A stretch of 64,000 nucleotides of DNA from MFD01275-c22 sp963705885. GTDB taxonomy: Bacteria > Actinomycetota > Actinomycetes > JACCUZ01. The position numbers and the translations under genes were made by a program. The DNA is taken from contig OY970120.1 in NCBI GenBank assembly GCA_963705885.1, positions 930,001 through 994,000 of the forward strand, written 5' to 3'. Within the stretch, counting starts at the first letter, position 1; each line of letters begins with the position of its first letter. Below the pieces are notes generated by a model. It searched no databases. It was not told the origin of the DNA and saw only the letters and a program-made list of their open reading frames with translations. Below are positions 7,917 through 16,380 of this stretch, one piece after another.

Positions 7917-9455
7917 ATGAGCCACCACACCGCGGCGGCACCCGAGGCCGCCATCCCGACCCAGGCGCACAGCCACCGGTCGACGAGCCCCAGCCCGCAC
8001 GGCCACAGGCCACACGGGCAGCCCAAGGGGGCGTCTCACGCCGACGACCAGGGCGGACCCAAGCGGCCGTGGACGACGCTGGGCCTGATGCTGCTCGCGC
8101 AGTTCATGGTCATCCTCGACGTCAGCGTCGTGAACGTGGCGATGCCCAGCATCGGGCGCGAGCTCGACTTCACCTCCGGCGACTACCAGTGGGTCGTCAG
8201 CGCGTACGTCCTGTTCAGCGGCGGCTTCCTGCTCCTCGGCGGCCGCCTCGCCGACCTCAGCGACCGCCGCCGGGTCTTCCTCACCGGGCTCGGCCTGTTC
8301 ACCGCCGCGTCGCTGGCCAGCGGATTCGCCGCCTCGGCCGGGATGCTGATCGCGTCCCGCGCCGCGCAGGGCCTGGGCGCCGCCATGCTCACCCCGGCCG
8401 CCCTGTCGATCATCATGACCACCTACACCGGCAGGCAGCGCACGACCGCCCTGTCCGTGTGGGGCGCCGTCGGCTCCTCCGGCATCGCCGCCGGCGTCCT
8501 GTTCGGCGGCGCGCTCACCAGCGCCTTCGGCTGGGAGTCGGTGTTCTTCGTCAACGTGCCCATCGGGTTCGCCGTGGCCGCGGGCGCCGTCGTGGTCGTG
8601 CCCGCCGCCGCGGCCGCTCGGCTGCGGCGCAGCCAGCTGGACCTGCCGGGCGCCGTCACCCTGGTCTCCGGCCTGGTCGTGCTGGTGTACGCCATCCAGG
8701 GTGCCGAGACGCACGGCTGGGCGTCGATGTGGACCGTCGCGACGTCGACGCTCGCTGCCGGCCTGCTGGCGGCGTTCGCCGTGATCGAGACGAGGGTGGC
8801 GGCGCCGCTGGTCCCGGCCCGCACGTGGCGCATCCGGTCGCTCACATCGGCGTCGGTCGTGATGGCCGGCGTCACGGGCATCGTCGTGGGCGCCATCTTC
8901 CTGACCTCGCTGTACCTGCAGCGAGTGGTCGGGTCGTCCGCCGTCGTCACCGGACTGCAGTTCCTGCCGCTCGCGGTCGCCATCACCCTTACAGCGGCGG
9001 TCGCCTCGCACCTGCTCGGCAAGGTCAGCTCGCGGACCCTGATCGCGGGCGGCATCGTCGTCATGGCCGTCGGAGCAGCGCTGCTCGCCGCACGGTCCGG
9101 CGGTACCTCGTACGCCGCGGACGTGCTGCCCGGGCTGCTCCTGCTCGGCGCTGGCTGCGGCCCGATGTTCGTCGCCATCTCGGTCGCGGCGATGGGCGAC
9201 GTGCCCGCAGCCGACTCGGGTCTGGGATCCGGCCTGATGATGACCGGCCACGAGGTCGGCGCCGCCCTCGGTGTCGCCGTCCTGACCGCGGTCGGCGGCG
9301 ACCTGACCTCCCGGACCGGGCTGGTCGACGCGTACGGGCGGTCGTTCGTCGCCGTCCTGGCGATCCTGGGGGTGCTCATGGTCGTGACGCTGGCCGCGGT
9401 CCCGAAGCGGGCCAACGCGGCCGCGGGCGCCGGACACGGGCACGGGATGCACTGA
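7917..9455 (+). CDS. DHA2-family MFS drug/metal exporter with His-rich tails
   Basis: A 512-residue 14-helix major facilitator of the EmrB/QacA class: motif A GGRLADLSDRRRVFLTG between helices 2 and 3, and motif C-type GPxxG-like segments later. GAAGGAG precedes the ATG. Unusual features are a ~45-residue polar N-terminal extension with seven histidines clustered as HSH and HGH, and a C-terminus ending GHGHGMH. Such His clusters are often metal-binding. It is first in a three-gene run with an alpha/beta hydrolase and an HMA metallochaperone, and divergent from the LAL regulator. The substrate is unproven; drug or metal-complex export are both possible. Confidence 0.85.
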   Translation: MSHHTAAAPEAAIPTQAHSHRSTSPSPHGHRPHGQPKGASHADDQGGPKRPWTTLGLMLLAQFMVILDVSVVNVAMPSIGRELDFTSGDYQWVVSAYVLFSGGFLLLGGRLADLSDRRRVFLTGLGLFTAASLASGFAASAGMLIASRAAQGLGAAMLTPAALSIIMTTYTGRQRTTALSVWGAVGSSGIAAGVLFGGALTSAFGWESVFFVNVPIGFAVAAGAVVVVPAAAAARLRRSQLDLPGAVTLVSGLVVLVYAIQGAETHGWASMWTVATSTLAAGLLAAFAVIETRVAAPLVPARTWRIRSLTSASVVMAGVTGIVVGAIFLTSLYLQRVVGSSAVVTGLQFLPLAVAITLTAAVASHLLGKVSSRTLIAGGIVVMAVGAALLAARSGGTSYAADVLPGLLLLGAGCGPMFVAISVAAMGDVPAADSGLGSGLMMTGHEVGAALGVAVLTAVGGDLTSRTGLVDAYGRSFVAVLAILGVLMVVTLAAVPKRANAAAGAGHGHGMH

Positions 9456-9501
9456 CGTGGACGCCCGCCCACCCACCCCGCCGCCTGGAAGCGAGACCGT
9501 C

Positions 9502-10851
9502 ATGACCAGCCACCCGACCGACCCGACACCCACAAGGCGGGTTCCGTTCGCGGTCGCTGTGACCGGGTCGATGCTCTCCGGTCTGGCGACCACCCTGGTT
9601 CTGGTCCTTGTGGTGTTCGCCGGCGGCACCGAGCCGGTCATCACCGGCGCCGGGCTGGTCGGCCTCGCGTCCGGCTGGGCGCTGCTCACGGCCGTGACCG
9701 TCCGGTGGACCGACCAGCCGCAGCGGTGGGGCGCCGTGCCGGCCGTCGTGATGGCGGTCACCGGCGCCGCCCTGCTCGCCGTCAGGCCGGGCGGTGGGGC
9801 GCTCACCGCAGCCGGCTGGGTGTGGCCGCCGGTGGCGCTCGTCCTGGCCGTCTGGATGGTGCGCGCCGCGCGGCGCGCCACGACCGGTCGCGGCGCCTGG
9901 CTGCTGTACCCGGTCATCGGCCTGGTGGCCGTCACCGCCATGGGCGGAACCTTCGAGAGCATCGCCCTGACCCGTGACCAGGGCAGCGCCGCGATGCCCG
10001 GCTCGCTGTACGACGTGGGCGGCCACCGGCTGCACCTGAGCTGCGCCGGCGCCGGCAGCCCCACCGTCGTCCTCGAGAACGGCATGGGCGAGGTCTCCCC
10101 GCTGTGGAGCGGCATCGTCGCGCGGGTCTCCCGGACCACCCGGGTCTGCGCGTACGACCGGGCCGGTCAGGGCTGGAGCGACGACGTCACCCGCTCGCAG
10201 GACGCCCGTGCGGTTGCCGCCGACCTGCACACCCTGCTGGCCAGCGCCGGCGAGCGCGGCCCGCTCGTGCTGGCCGGGCACTCCTCCGGCGGCACGTTCG
10301 CGATGGCCTATGCCGCACGCTACCCGGAGCACGTCCGCGGGCTGGTGCTGCTCGACTCGTCCAGCCCGCACCAGTTCACCGACCAGCCGGACTTCCCCGC
10401 CACCTATGCGCTGATGCGCCGCCTCCTGCCTGTGATGCCCGCCTTGGCCAGGGTCGGCCTGATGCACCTCGTCCCGGCCTCCGAGGCCACTGCCCTGTCC
10501 CCGGAGGCCGCGGCACAGGTCGACGCGTTCGCGACCAGTCCCCGCGGCGCCCGGAACATGCGCGACGAGCAGGCCCAGCTCCGCAACGTGTTCACCCAGG
10601 CGCAGGCCTTGACCAGCCTCGATCCCAAGCCTCTTGCGGTGGTCACCGCCCGGGAGAACGCGGACGGGACGCAGGGCTGGACCGCCGCGCAGGACGGGCT
10701 CGCGGCCCTGTCGACCAACAGCAGCCACTGGGTCGCGGACACGACCCACGTCGGTCTCCTCGACGACGGGAGCGGGTCGACGCACTCGGTGCGCGCCATC
10801 ACCGCGGTCGTCACCGCGGTCCGCACGGGCGCCCCGATGGCCGTCCCGTGA
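9502..10851 (+). CDS. membrane-anchored alpha/beta hydrolase
   Basis: A 449-residue protein taken from the ATG at 9502, preceded by GGAAGCGAG; a GTG at 9457 is the alternative and nearly abuts the MFS stop. The first ~150 residues hold four to five hydrophobic helices. The rest is an alpha/beta hydrolase: oxyanion segment VVLENGMGE, CAYDRAGQGWSD, nucleophile elbow GHSSGGTF, and a late His in TTHVGLLDDGS. The catalytic domain probably faces outside or lies at the membrane. The substrate is unknown. The gene sits between an exporter and a metallochaperone and is likely co-transcribed with both. Confidence 0.78.
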   Translation: MTSHPTDPTPTRRVPFAVAVTGSMLSGLATTLVLVLVVFAGGTEPVITGAGLVGLASGWALLTAVTVRWTDQPQRWGAVPAVVMAVTGAALLAVRPGGGALTAAGWVWPPVALVLAVWMVRAARRATTGRGAWLLYPVIGLVAVTAMGGTFESIALTRDQGSAAMPGSLYDVGGHRLHLSCAGAGSPTVVLENGMGEVSPLWSGIVARVSRTTRVCAYDRAGQGWSDDVTRSQDARAVAADLHTLLASAGERGPLVLAGHSSGGTFAMAYAARYPEHVRGLVLLDSSSPHQFTDQPDFPATYALMRRLLPVMPALARVGLMHLVPASEATALSPEAAAQVDAFATSPRGARNMRDEQAQLRNVFTQAQALTSLDPKPLAVVTARENADGTQGWTAAQDGLAALSTNSSHWVADTTHVGLLDDGSGSTHSVRAITAVVTAVRTGAPMAVP

Positions 10852-10883
10852 GCGCTCACCACGCGCAGCCTGGAGAACTCCAC

Positions 10884-11117
10884 ATGATCAACAACATCCC
10901 GCGGACCTTCGTCGGCAGCACCACCTTCCGCGTCGAAGGCCTGACCTGCGACCGCTGCCGCAACGCGGTCACCACCGAGATCTGCGCCGTGCCCGGCGTC
11001 GACTCGGTCGCGGTCGACCTGCCGTCCGGCACCGTCACCGTCGCGGCCCGGGCGCCCGTCGATCGGTCCGACGTCGCCGCCGCCGTCGACAAGGCCGGAT
11101 ACACGCTCCTCCCGTAA
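10884..11117 (+). CDS. heavy-metal-associated (CopZ-like) metallochaperone
   Basis: A 77-residue HMA-domain protein: beta strand TTFRVEGL, then the metal-binding loop TCDRCRNAVTTEI (CxxC), PGVDSVAVDLPSGTVTV and a closing DKAGYTLLP. This is the ferredoxin-like fold of CopZ and Atx1, which binds Cu(I) or another soft metal through the two cysteines and hands it to a transporter. GGAG precedes the ATG. No P-type ATPase lies nearby; the only transporter partner in the cluster is the His-tailed MFS two genes upstream. Confidence 0.85.
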   Translation: MINNIPRTFVGSTTFRVEGLTCDRCRNAVTTEICAVPGVDSVAVDLPSGTVTVAARAPVDRSDVAAAVDKAGYTLLP

Positions 11118-11209
11118 CCGGGCGTCCTCGGCGGCACGACCTCGTCGGCCTGAGCATGGCCCCACCACTGCCTGGACGGCACGGCGCCCCGTCGGCCACG
11201 GTAGGTGGC

Positions 11210-12349
11210 ATGGCAGAAGGCGAGAGTGTGGCGGCGGACGCGCTGTGGTTCGCCCGACCCGCCGCGAGGACGTGGCGTTGTGCCCCGCCGGAGTCAGGTG
11301 TCCGGCAGTTCCACGCGGCCCTACCCGGCTACAGCCCGACGCCGCTGGTGAACCTGCCCGCTCTCGCGGGCGAGCTGGGCGTCGGCGAGGTGCTCGTCAA
11401 GGACGAGTCGTCGCGGCTGGGGCTGTCGGCGTTCAAGGTCCTCGGCGCCTCCTGGGCCGTCGCCAGGACATTGACCGAGCGGGCGTCGCTGCCGTTGCCG
11501 CTGACCCTGGAGCCGGTGCGCTCCGCGGCGGTGCAGCATCCCGTGACCCTCGTCGCGGCCACCGACGGCAACCACGGCCGTGCCGTGGCGCGGATGGCGG
11601 CGCTGCTCGGGTTGCCGGCGCACATCTACGTGCCGGGCGTGATGACCGAGGCGTCCGCCGGCGCCATCGCGGCGGAGGGCGCGAGCGTGACCCGGGTGGA
11701 CGGCGACTACGACGAGGCGGTCCGGCAGGCCGCGACGTACGCGGAGGCCGGCCCGCGCGTCCTGGTGCAGGACACGGCCTGGCCGGGCTACGAGCAGGTT
11801 CCCGCCTGGACCGTCGAGGGGTACGCCACGCTGCTGCTCGAGGTCGACGCCGAGCTCGCCGCCCGCGGGCTCGGGCCTCCGGACCTGGTCGTGGTTCCCG
11901 TCGGTGTCGGCTCCCTCGCCCAGGCCGTCGTGATGCACTACCGCAGCGGCAGCGCCCCCAAGGCGTCGGCGGTGCTCAGCGTGGAGCCGGAGACGGCTGC
12001 CTGCGTGCTCGCCAGCCTTCAGGCCGGTGCGCCGCGATCGGTGCCCACCGGGGCCACCGTGATGGCGGGACTGAACTGTGGGACGCCGTCGAGCGCGGCC
12101 TGGCCCTACCTGCGTGACGGACTCGACGCAGCCGTCGCGGTCGACGACCTCGCTGCTGCCACAGCGGTCGCCGACCTGGCCGAGCTCGGGATCTCCTCGG
12201 GGCCCAGCGCCGCCGGGACCCTGGCCGGTGCCCGCGCCGCCCTGACGGGGCCGGGCAACGGTCCTCGGCGAGCGGCGCTGGGCATCGAGACCGCGTCCCG
12301 GGTGGTCCTGCTGAGCACCGAGGGACGCCCGGACGCCGGGCAGTCGTGA
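11210..12349 (+). CDS. dpaL: diaminopropionate ammonia-lyase (YgeX-type)
   Basis: A 379-residue fold-type II PLP enzyme. The Schiff-base lysine is in LGLSAFKVLGAS; the substrate loop is ATDGNHGRAVARMA; the phosphate-binding Gly-rich loop is PVGVGSLAQAV. Similarity is to diaminopropionate ammonia-lyase, which converts 2,3-diaminopropionate to pyruvate and two ammonia. Threonine dehydratase is the nearest alternative but lacks the VQDTAWPGYEQVP segment seen here. The ATG at 11210 follows GGTAGG. The stop overlaps the next gene's GTG by four bases (GTGA), so the two are translationally coupled. Confidence 0.82.
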   Translation: MAEGESVAADALWFARPAARTWRCAPPESGVRQFHAALPGYSPTPLVNLPALAGELGVGEVLVKDESSRLGLSAFKVLGASWAVARTLTERASLPLPLTLEPVRSAAVQHPVTLVAATDGNHGRAVARMAALLGLPAHIYVPGVMTEASAGAIAAEGASVTRVDGDYDEAVRQAATYAEAGPRVLVQDTAWPGYEQVPAWTVEGYATLLLEVDAELAARGLGPPDLVVVPVGVGSLAQAVVMHYRSGSAPKASAVLSVEPETAACVLASLQAGAPRSVPTGATVMAGLNCGTPSSAAWPYLRDGLDAAVAVDDLAAATAVADLAELGISSGPSAAGTLAGARAALTGPGNGPRRAALGIETASRVVLLSTEGRPDAGQS

Positions 12350-13494
12350 CGTCACGAGCAGGCACCGACAGCGTCGTCGAGCTGCTCACCCGCCTGGTCG
12401 CCATCGACTCGGTGAACCCCTCCCTCGTTCCAGGCGCCGCCGGCGAGGAGGCCATCGCCGCGCACGTCGGCGACTGGGCCCGATCTGCCGGGCTCGCGGT
12501 GGAGATCGTGCCGACGCCAGCCGGCCGCCCGAACGTCCTGGTTCGTGGCGGGCGGCGCAGGGACGGGCAGACCCTGCTCCTGTGCGGGCACCTCGACACC
12601 GTCGGCCTGGCCGGAATGACCGACCCGCTGACGCCCCGGGTTGCCGGCGATCGCCTCTACGGCCGCGGCGCCTACGACATGAAGGCTGGACTCGCGGCCG
12701 CACTCGTCGCTTGCCGGGACGCGAACGAGGTAGGGGTCGCCGGGGAGGTCGTGGTTGCTGCAGTCGCCGACGAGGAGCACGCCAGCACCGGCATCCAGTC
12801 GGTGCTGCCGCACCTCACGGCCGACGCGGCAATCGTCACCGAACCCACAGAGCTCACGATCGCTACCGCCCACAAGGGGTTCGTCTGGACCGAGATCCAC
12901 GTCCACGGCAAGGCCGCGCATGGCTCCCGCCCGCACCTCGGCGTGGACGCCATCCTCAAGACCGGACCCGTGCTGGTCGCCCTGGACGACCTGAACCGGG
13001 AGCTCCGCAGCGCCGAGCACCCGACACTCGGCCCGGGCACGCTGCACGCGTCTCTGATCGAGGGAGGTACCGAGGAGTCCACGATTCCCGACCGGTGCGT
13101 GGTCACCGTGGAGCGCCGAACCCTACCCGGCGAGACGACCGCAGGTATCGAGGCCGACGTCGCAGCCCTGCTCGCCCGCTGCCGGACCGCCGACCCGGAC
13201 CTGGTGGCCACCTCGCGCACAACCCTCGCGCGGGAACCGTTCGAGACCGACGGGACCTCGACCATCGTGCGCGCGCTGGAAGAAGCGAGCCGCTCGGCGC
13301 TCGGCCGCCGAGCCGAGGTCGGTGCGATGAGCTACTGGGCCGACTCCGCGTTCATCTCCGCAGCCGGCATCCCGACCGTGCTGTTCGGGCCCGACGGTGA
13401 CGGCGCCCATGCCGAGGTCGAGTGGGTGGGCCTTCCCGGAACCCTCGCATGCACCGCCGCGCTGACCGCCGTCGCGGTGTCATTCTGCCGCTGA
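12346..13494 (+). CDS. M20-family amidohydrolase/peptidase (YgeY-like)
   Basis: A 382-residue zinc hydrolase of the ArgE/DapE/YgeY group. Metal-ligand motifs are present in order: GHLDTV, YGRGAYDMKAG, ADEEHASTG (general-base Glu), EPTEL, and a C-terminal GDGAHAEVEWV His. The dimerisation domain insert is at about residues 180-290. It overlaps the diaminopropionate ammonia-lyase gene by four bases. In E. coli the ygeX and ygeY genes are also adjacent, so this enzyme probably releases diaminopropionate (or a related amino acid) from an N-acyl or peptide precursor for the lyase. The exact substrate is inference. Confidence 0.8.
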   Translation: MTSRAGTDSVVELLTRLVAIDSVNPSLVPGAAGEEAIAAHVGDWARSAGLAVEIVPTPAGRPNVLVRGGRRRDGQTLLLCGHLDTVGLAGMTDPLTPRVAGDRLYGRGAYDMKAGLAAALVACRDANEVGVAGEVVVAAVADEEHASTGIQSVLPHLTADAAIVTEPTELTIATAHKGFVWTEIHVHGKAAHGSRPHLGVDAILKTGPVLVALDDLNRELRSAEHPTLGPGTLHASLIEGGTEESTIPDRCVVTVERRTLPGETTAGIEADVAALLARCRTADPDLVATSRTTLAREPFETDGTSTIVRALEEASRSALGRRAEVGAMSYWADSAFISAAGIPTVLFGPDGDGAHAEVEWVGLPGTLACTAALTAVAVSFCR

Positions 13495-13584
13495 GCGCCC
13501 AGCTACATCAGGACACGGGACGAAGGCCCCTGGTCACACCCGGCGCACACGGACCACGCTGGGGCGAGCGAGAGGAGCGCGACG

Positions 13585-13815
13585 ATGTGGCACTACGACG
13601 ACGGCTGGGGTTCGTGGGCGGCGATGAGCATCGGCATGGTCGCGTTCTGGGCCCTGATCGCGGTGGTCGTCGTCGCTGTGGTCCGCAGCCTGCGTGACGA
13701 CGGGGGTCGGCGGGGCGACGATGCCTTGCGGGTCCTGGACGAGCGGTTCGCCCGGGGCGACATCGACGAGCACGAGTACCGGACGCGGCGCGAGCTGCTC
13801 AGCACCGGCCGCTGA
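13585..13815 (+). CDS. SHOCT-domain small membrane protein
   Basis: A 76-residue protein with one transmembrane helix (about residues 12-36, AAMSIGMVAFWALIAVVVVAVV), a charged linker, and a C-terminal SHOCT motif (ALRVLDERFARGDIDEHEYRTRRELL). SHOCT modules occur at protein ends and are thought to mediate oligomerisation. GAGAGGAGCG precedes the ATG. It is convergent with the GlsB-type gene across a shared hairpin terminator. Confidence 0.85.
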   Translation: MWHYDDGWGSWAAMSIGMVAFWALIAVVVVAVVRSLRDDGGRRGDDALRVLDERFARGDIDEHEYRTRRELLSTGR

Positions 13816-13848
13816 GGCGCCACGCGCGAGGCGTCAGGTCCGGTCCCA

Positions 13849-13884
13849 TCAGCCGGTCGTGCCCGCGCATCCACGACCGGCTGA
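13849..13884. terminator. bidirectional hairpin terminator
   Basis: Perfect 13-bp arms (TCAGCCGGTCGTG at 13849-13861 and its complement at 13872-13884) enclose a ten-base loop. It sits exactly between the convergent SHOCT and GlsB-type genes, so it can terminate both transcripts. Confidence 0.75.
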
Positions 13885-13903
13885 CCGGTACCCGCGCCTC
13901 GGC

Positions 13904-14176
13904 TCAGACGCTGCCGGCGCGGCTGCGGCCGCGCATCGCACTGACGATGGCGACTCCGACGGCGGCCAGGACTACCTGCACGATGAGCTCGATCCAGTCG
14001 ACGCCGTCGGTGTCGCGGAGCGACCCGACGACAGCCGTCCCCACGAGCGCGGCGACGATGCCGACGACGACGGTGAGCCAGATCGGGATGTCCTGCTTGC
14101 CGGGGAGCAGCAGGCGCCCGAGCACGCCGATGATGGCGCCGATGATGATGGCGCCGATGATGCCTTCGATGGTCAT
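13904..14176 (-). CDS. GlsB/YeaQ/YmgE-family stress-response membrane protein
   Basis: A 90-residue protein starting MTIEGIIGAIIIGAIIGVLGRLLLPG, typical of the transglycosylase-associated GlsB/YeaQ family, with three hydrophobic helices (residues 5-25, 33-53 and 64-82) and a basic C-terminus. The ATG at 14176 has GGAG upstream; the frame is open further but without a start signal. The family is linked to general stress in other bacteria; the molecular role is unknown. Confidence 0.85.
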   Translation of the reverse strand: MTIEGIIGAIIIGAIIGVLGRLLLPGKQDIPIWLTVVVGIVAALVGTAVVGSLRDTDGVDWIELIVQVVLAAVGVAIVSAMRGRSRAGSV

Positions 14177-14285
14177 GAGTGTCTCCGCCTGTCGTGGTTG
14201 ACGCCCGTCGGACCGCGGCGCGGGTGGAGCATGCCCCTCGAGCCCGAGCGCCACACCCCGGTACCGGCGCACGGTGCTCGTCGGC

Positions 14286-14954
14286 TCAGGATCGTCCGGT
14301 GCTGACCGGCAGTCCCGCGCGGGCCCACTCCGGGTAGCCGTCCTCGAGGCGGGCTGCCCGGTAGCCGCGACGGGTCAGCGAGCGGACCGCGTCGTCGGCG
14401 TAGACGCAGAAGTGGCCGCGGCAGTACGCCACGACCCGCCGCCCGGTCGGCAGCTCGTCCAGCCGCCGGTTCAGCTCGTCCGCCGGCAGCGACATCGCGC
14501 CCGAGATGTGGCCGGCGGCATACTCCGGCGCCGGCCGTACGTCGAGCACGACCACCTCGCCGCCCCGCAGGCGCGCGGCCAGCTCGTCGTGGGAGACGGT
14601 GTCCAGCGCCGACCTGTCCCCGAGGTAGGCGGTCGCGAGCTCGTCGAGGTCGGTGACGTGCTCGGAGGCCACGTCCCGCACGGCGGCCCACAGCTCGGCG
14701 ACGCGAGGCCCGGCGAGTGAGTAGTGGATGCGGGTGCCCTGCCGGCGGGTGCGGACCAGCCCGGCGCGGAGCAGGACCTGCAGGTGCTGGGAGGTGTTCG
14801 CGACGCTCTGCCCGATCTCCTGGGCGATCTCGTCGACCGACCGCTCGCCCTGCGCCAGGACGTCCACGAGCTCGGCTCGGCGCCCGTTTCCGAGCGCGCG
14901 GGCGACCCGGGCGAGGCCGTCGTACAGCGCGTCCTTCTCGGCGCGACCAACCAC
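14286..14954 (-). CDS. ArsR/SmtB repressor fused to a rhodanese domain
   Basis: A 222-residue two-domain protein. Residues 1-95 are an ArsR winged helix (ELVDVLAQGERSVDEIAQEI...SQHLQVLLRAGLVRTRRQGTRIHYSL). Residues 120-215 are a rhodanese with EVVVLDVRPAPEYAAGHI and the active-site loop VAYCRGHFCVYA, so two cysteines five residues apart. The rhodanese Cys can form a persulfide, so the repressor probably senses reactive sulfur, a metalloid or redox state through it; this is inference from architecture. It is divergent from an MFS gene and its start lies next to two palindromes that are good autoregulatory operators. Confidence 0.85.
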   Translation of the reverse strand: MVGRAEKDALYDGLARVARALGNGRRAELVDVLAQGERSVDEIAQEIGQSVANTSQHLQVLLRAGLVRTRRQGTRIHYSLAGPRVAELWAAVRDVASEHVTDLDELATAYLGDRSALDTVSHDELAARLRGGEVVVLDVRPAPEYAAGHISGAMSLPADELNRRLDELPTGRRVVAYCRGHFCVYADDAVRSLTRRGYRAARLEDGYPEWARAGLPVSTGRS

Positions 14955-14967
14955 GGCACCTCCTTGC

Positions 14968-15029
14968 TCAAGAACCTCCTTGACAACAGTACGACGCCCC
15001 GGCAGTCTTCAAGAGAACTCTTGAGGACT
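14968..15029. promoter_or_regulatory. divergent promoter with two ArsR-type palindromes
   Basis: A first palindrome, TCAAG-N6-CTTGA, spans 14968-14983. A second, stronger one has the core TCAAGAGAACTCTTGA at 15009-15024 and extends to AGTC...GACT at 15004-15029. For the rightward MFS gene, TTGACA at 14980-14985 and CAGTCT at 15003-15008 are separated by 17 bp, so the second palindrome starts directly after the -10. Both operators would block transcription when the ArsR-rhodanese protein is bound. Confidence 0.7.
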
Positions 15030-15042
15030 GGGCGGGAGTCTC

Positions 15043-16329
15043 ATGGCGAGATCGGCGGTCTCCCGCCGCGACGCACGGGACGAGGTGCGGCTGGGGCTGC
15101 GCGCCAACGCCGCCCAGTTCGGCCTGCTCGTGGCGGTCAACGCCCTCGTCGGCGGGATGCTGGGCCAGGAGCGCACCGTCCTGCCCCTGTTGGCGGAGCA
15201 GGAGTTCGGGCTCGGCGCCTACACCGCGGGCCTCACGTTCATCCTCGCGTTCGGCGTGGCAAAGGCCCTCACGAACTACCTGGCGGGCACGTGGTCGGAC
15301 CGCTACGGGCGCAAGCCGGTGCTGGTCGCCGGGTGGGTGGTCGCCGTCCCGGTCCCGCTGCTGCTCATCTGGGCACCGTCGTGGGGCTGGGTGGTCGCCG
15401 CCAACGTCCTGCTCGGCGTCAGCCAGGGCCTCACCTGGTCGACCACGGTCATCATGAAGATCGACCTGGTCGGTCCCGCGCGCCGCGGTCTGGCGATGGG
15501 GCTCAACGAGGCCGCCGGCTACCTCGCGGTCGCGGCGACGGCGCTGGCGACCGGCTATGTCGCCGCTCGGCACGGCCTCCGGCCGGAGCCGTTCTACCTC
15601 GGCATCGCGTTCGCCGCTCTCGGTCTCGGCCTGTCGGCCCTGGCCGTCCGCGAGACGCGCGGTCACGCCGCGCTGGAGGCCGCCTCTCACGTCTCCCGCG
15701 CGGACGGCCGGCACGACCGCCTGCACGGTGACCTCACGGACCGGCAGGTGTTCGCCGAGACCAGCCTGCGCGAGCCCGCGCTGTCCGCGGCCAGCCAGGC
15801 CGGGCTGGTGAACAACCTCAACGACGGTCTGGCGTGGGGGCTCTTCCCGCTGCTGTTCGCGTCCACCGGGCTGTCGGTCGGGCGCATCGGCGTCCTAGCG
15901 GCCGTCTACCCGGCAGTCTGGGGGGCGGGGCAGCTGCTGACCGGCACTCTCTCCGACCGGGTCGGGCGCAAGCCGCTGATCGTCACGGGCATGCTCACGC
16001 AGGCCTGCGCGCTCGCCGTCGTCGCGGCCGCCGACTCCTTCGCGGTCTGGTCGGCGGCGTCCGCGTTGCTCGGTGCCGGCACGGCGATGGTCTACCCGAC
16101 GCTGCTCGCCGCCGTCGGTGACGTGGCGCACCCGGCATGGCGGGCGCGGGCCGTCGGCGTCTACCGGCTCTGGCGCGACGGCGGCTTCGCGGTGGGTGCG
16201 CTGCTCGCCGGGATCGTGGCCGACGCGTTCGGGCTGCGCGCGGCCGTGTGGTCGATCGCGGCGCTGACCGCCGCGTCCGGGCTGCTGGTCGCGCTGCGGA
16301 TGTACGAGACGAGGCAGCGCGTGTCTTGA
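15043..16329 (+). CDS. MFS transporter controlled by ArsR-rhodanese
   Basis: A 428-residue, 12-helix major facilitator with two copies of motif A (GTWSDRYGRKPVLVAG after helix 2 and GTLSDRVGRKPLIVTG after helix 8) and a central loop rich in His and Asp. Its promoter carries the palindromes described at 14968-15029, so it should be induced when the fusion repressor is relieved. The substrate is not evident; a sulfur compound or metalloid derivative fits the genetic context. It is followed 51 bases later by a rhodanese gene on the same strand. Confidence 0.82.
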   Translation: MARSAVSRRDARDEVRLGLRANAAQFGLLVAVNALVGGMLGQERTVLPLLAEQEFGLGAYTAGLTFILAFGVAKALTNYLAGTWSDRYGRKPVLVAGWVVAVPVPLLLIWAPSWGWVVAANVLLGVSQGLTWSTTVIMKIDLVGPARRGLAMGLNEAAGYLAVAATALATGYVAARHGLRPEPFYLGIAFAALGLGLSALAVRETRGHAALEAASHVSRADGRHDRLHGDLTDRQVFAETSLREPALSAASQAGLVNNLNDGLAWGLFPLLFASTGLSVGRIGVLAAVYPAVWGAGQLLTGTLSDRVGRKPLIVTGMLTQACALAVVAAADSFAVWSAASALLGAGTAMVYPTLLAAVGDVAHPAWRARAVGVYRLWRDGGFAVGALLAGIVADAFGLRAAVWSIAALTAASGLLVALRMYETRQRVS

Positions 16330-16380
16330 CGCGCGGTGCCCGCTTGGCCCACTCTCCCGGCTGTGGGAGGACCGCATCCC

